A DNA stretch of 64,000 bases. Origin: Streptomyces zhihengii. Lineage in GTDB: Bacteria; Actinomycetota; Actinomycetes; Streptomycetales; Streptomycetaceae. The position numbers and the translations under genes were made by a program. Location: contig NZ_JAFEJA010000001.1 in assembly GCF_016919245.1 (NCBI RefSeq), positions 3,772,001 through 3,836,000 on the forward strand, given 5' to 3'. Below are positions 62,573 to 64,000 of the stretch, one piece after another. Every line of letters starts with the position of its first letter. Within the stretch, counting starts at the first letter, position 1. The notes below the pieces were generated by a model, which saw nothing but the letters and a program-made list of their open reading frames with translations, was not told the origin of the DNA and made no database searches.

Positions 62573-64000
62573 AGCCCAGCTCCTCCAGGTAACCCTGCAG
62601 TCGCTTGGCCGAGGACTCGCGTTCTTGTTCCAAGTCCGCCATGGTCACGGCGTACTTCAGGCCCCATCGGCGGAAGACGTCTACTAGGGCTCGGCGGTCG
62701 GCTGCGATAAAGCGGGCCATTCGAGCGAACAGGTCGGCATTTAGGAAACCGAGGACGACTTCCTGGGCCTGCGCTGGGGTCAATTCGTCTGCCGCTTCAC
62801 TGAGTTTACGCACGAACGACGCCTTGATCTCAGCGAGATCGAGCTTTGCTTCCCTCTGCTTCTTCTTAAGAGCGGTCAGTTCTTCTGGAGGCAATACTTG
62901 GGTCAGGTCGAGATCTTCCTCGTCTTCCTCATCTACTCCGTCTCCCTGGCCCGCCTTAGATGTCTTCTTCGGCGGGGAGCCCGCCTTCACCTCTGCGTCC
63001 AGCTTCGCGACTAGTGCTTCCGCTGTCTCCAGCTGCTTCACATACGCCGGAATCAGCTCCGGAACCAACCGGTGCTCGCGCGCCTTGCGCATCGCGGCCC
63101 GATAGCGGGCCTTCGTCTTAGCATCGGCCTTGGCTGAGGGCTCCTCGAACGCCGATGCAATACTGCGAACCCAGCCATCAATCAGGCCCTTGAAGTTTTT
63201 CGCCATCAACACGTCTAGGTCGTTCTTCGCATCGAACCACCAAGCGGCGGCTGCTCCCGCCAACTGATTGCTGTCCAGCACGCCCACGGGCTTGAGTGCC
63301 GCCACAAAGGTAGTGAGTAGTTCCTCACGCGTCTGCGACTTTTGCCGATGCACGGGCAGCTTCGCGAGCTGCTCGCGATGTTCACGCCACCAAGTGTGAA
63401 ACGCTCGCCCGAGAACAACTTCCCTTTCCTGCGCAAGTCCTGGAATCCGCGCCGCAGTTGCTTCGTACCCCTCACTCAAGAAATCGACGTACTCGGGATC
63501 ACCATCCCGCAGCCGGAAGAGCGCCCCTTCGGGCTCGATTCCGAATGCATCGAACTGCGCCTTGCGCGCTGCAATCTCGCTCCTCGGCACACCCCCGTAC
63601 AGATGTGCTCGCACGTCCTGCGGCTCTGGCGCGGGCGTGTTGTCCACATAGCGGCGAATATTGAGATTGTAGTCATTCTGCGCTAGCTCAGAAACCTTCA
63701 CGACGCGAGCGAACCCAGGGATTTCATTCCAGCTCTCGTACGCGGAGACGATCTTCTCCGCATGCTGGGCTTCTAGCAGGTTTTGTGTGCGTCCGGCCGT
63801 GACCTCCCGATCCGCGTTGATGAAGAGCACGCCGTCGCGCCGGCCTTCAGGCGCGCCATCCCGGCCTCGCAGGACAAGGATGCATGCAGGGATCCCAGTC
63901 CCGTAGAAGACATTGGGGCCGATGCCGATGACGGCTTCCAGCCGGCCTTCCTCGATGATCTGCCTGCGAATCTTCTGCTCTTCACCGCCCCGGAACAGCA
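62565..64000 (-). CDS. hsdM: Type I restriction-modification methyltransferase M subunit, 5' part outside window
   Basis: The C-terminal 477 residues are visible. LFRGGEEQKIRRQIIEEGRLEAVIGIG, then NVFYGTGIPACILVLRGRD and FINADREVTAGRTQN, is the late N6-adenine methyltransferase region. A helical C-terminal domain follows, with an acidic linker (GVDEEDEEDLDLTQVLPPEEL) and terminal coiled-coil helices that bind HsdS. The SAM-binding and NPPF/Y motifs lie to the right of the window. It overlaps hsdS by 8 bases (ATGCGTGA), the normal coupling. Confidence 0.93.
   Translation of the reverse strand, partial: LFRGGEEQKIRRQIIEEGRLEAVIGIGPNVFYGTGIPACILVLRGRDGAPEGRRDGVLFINADREVTAGRTQNLLEAQHAEKIVSAYESWNEIPGFARVVKVSELAQNDYNLNIRRYVDNTPAPEPQDVRAHLYGGVPRSEIAARKAQFDAFGIEPEGALFRLRDGDPEYVDFLSEGYEATAARIPGLAQEREVVLGRAFHTWWREHREQLAKLPVHRQKSQTREELLTTFVAALKPVGVLDSNQLAGAAAAWWFDAKNDLDVLMAKNFKGLIDGWVRSIASAFEEPSAKADAKTKARYRAAMRKAREHRLVPELIPAYVKQLETAEALVAKLDAEVKAGSPPKKTSKAGQGDGVDEEDEEDLDLTQVLPPEELTALKKKQREAKLDLAEIKASFVRKLSEAADELTPAQAQEVVLGFLNADLFARMARFIAADRRALVDVFRRWGLKYAVTMADLEQERESSAKRLQGYLEELGYA

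Overview
The window is chromosomal DNA from a Streptomyces or very close relative. Coding frames up to about 54.5 kb have the extreme third-position GC of that genus. It carries streptomycete hallmarks: a WhiJ-like regulator with its ATPase and DUF397 partners, a SARP-type regulator, a SigE-family sigma factor, and an ftsH that starts MDVKRYF beside hpt, tilS and folE. The species cannot be fixed from sequence alone. No rRNA, intact tRNA or CRISPR array was found.

Layout. (1) 0-14 kb is conserved core: folE, ftsH, hpt, tilS, a zinc metalloprotease and a DD-carboxypeptidase on the minus strand. These are followed by ppa, a ThrE-type exporter, a DedA protein, a YbjQ protein, a glutamate decarboxylase and a divergent PadR/VOC pair. 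(2) 14-24.6 kb holds a DinB protein, an aldehyde dehydrogenase, the WhiJ-like locus, a GntR regulator with the lutABC lactate-oxidation operon, and a DUF2786 protein. (3) 24.7-45.2 kb is accessory metabolism, transport and signalling: an FtsX-type ABC exporter, a GAF-PP2C-HATPase phosphatase, a stand-alone family A polymerase, WrbA, a SigE-type sigma factor with a membrane partner, a frameshifted SARP, a PL8 polysaccharide lyase under a LacI-type operator, an MHS-family transporter, a PucR regulator and a DrrAB-type ABC exporter. (4) 45.2-47.5 kb holds 37-bp tandem repeats, a DUF4097 protein, a CTAG-flanked MITE and a HicB/RHH-like protein. (5) 47.5-54.5 kb is the most unusual block. It contains a Crp/Fnr regulator, a Pycsar-type two-to-three-TM membrane protein (PycTM-like), and, divergent from it, a two-gene operon of a class III cyclase-homology protein overlapping by 4 bp with a 1463-residue NACHT/STAND-like NTPase. 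This looks like an uncharacterised nucleotide-signalling conflict system. (6) From 54.56 kb rightward lies an integrated island. Its left edge is a 3'-terminal remnant of a tRNA gene, probably tRNA-Thr, with the tRNA's own terminator still attached. The island carries decayed AICE/phage-like small genes fused at about 56.64 kb to a type I restriction-modification operon, hsdM-hsdS-hsdR plus a YgjP-like metallopeptidase, of lower GC. It runs off the right edge.

How the parts fit. Several regulators sit next to matching repeated DNA sites: GntR/lut with TGGTCGGACCA, WhiJ-like with a 20-bp site in front of both partner genes, PadR with a 16-bp palindrome, and the RHH protein with five TGGCACCAC copies. 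The right third of the window resembles a defence island built beside a tRNA integration hotspot, with a possible cyclic-nucleotide/NTPase system on the chromosomal side and a type I R-M system on the element side. All functional statements are from sequence reading; no database search was run.
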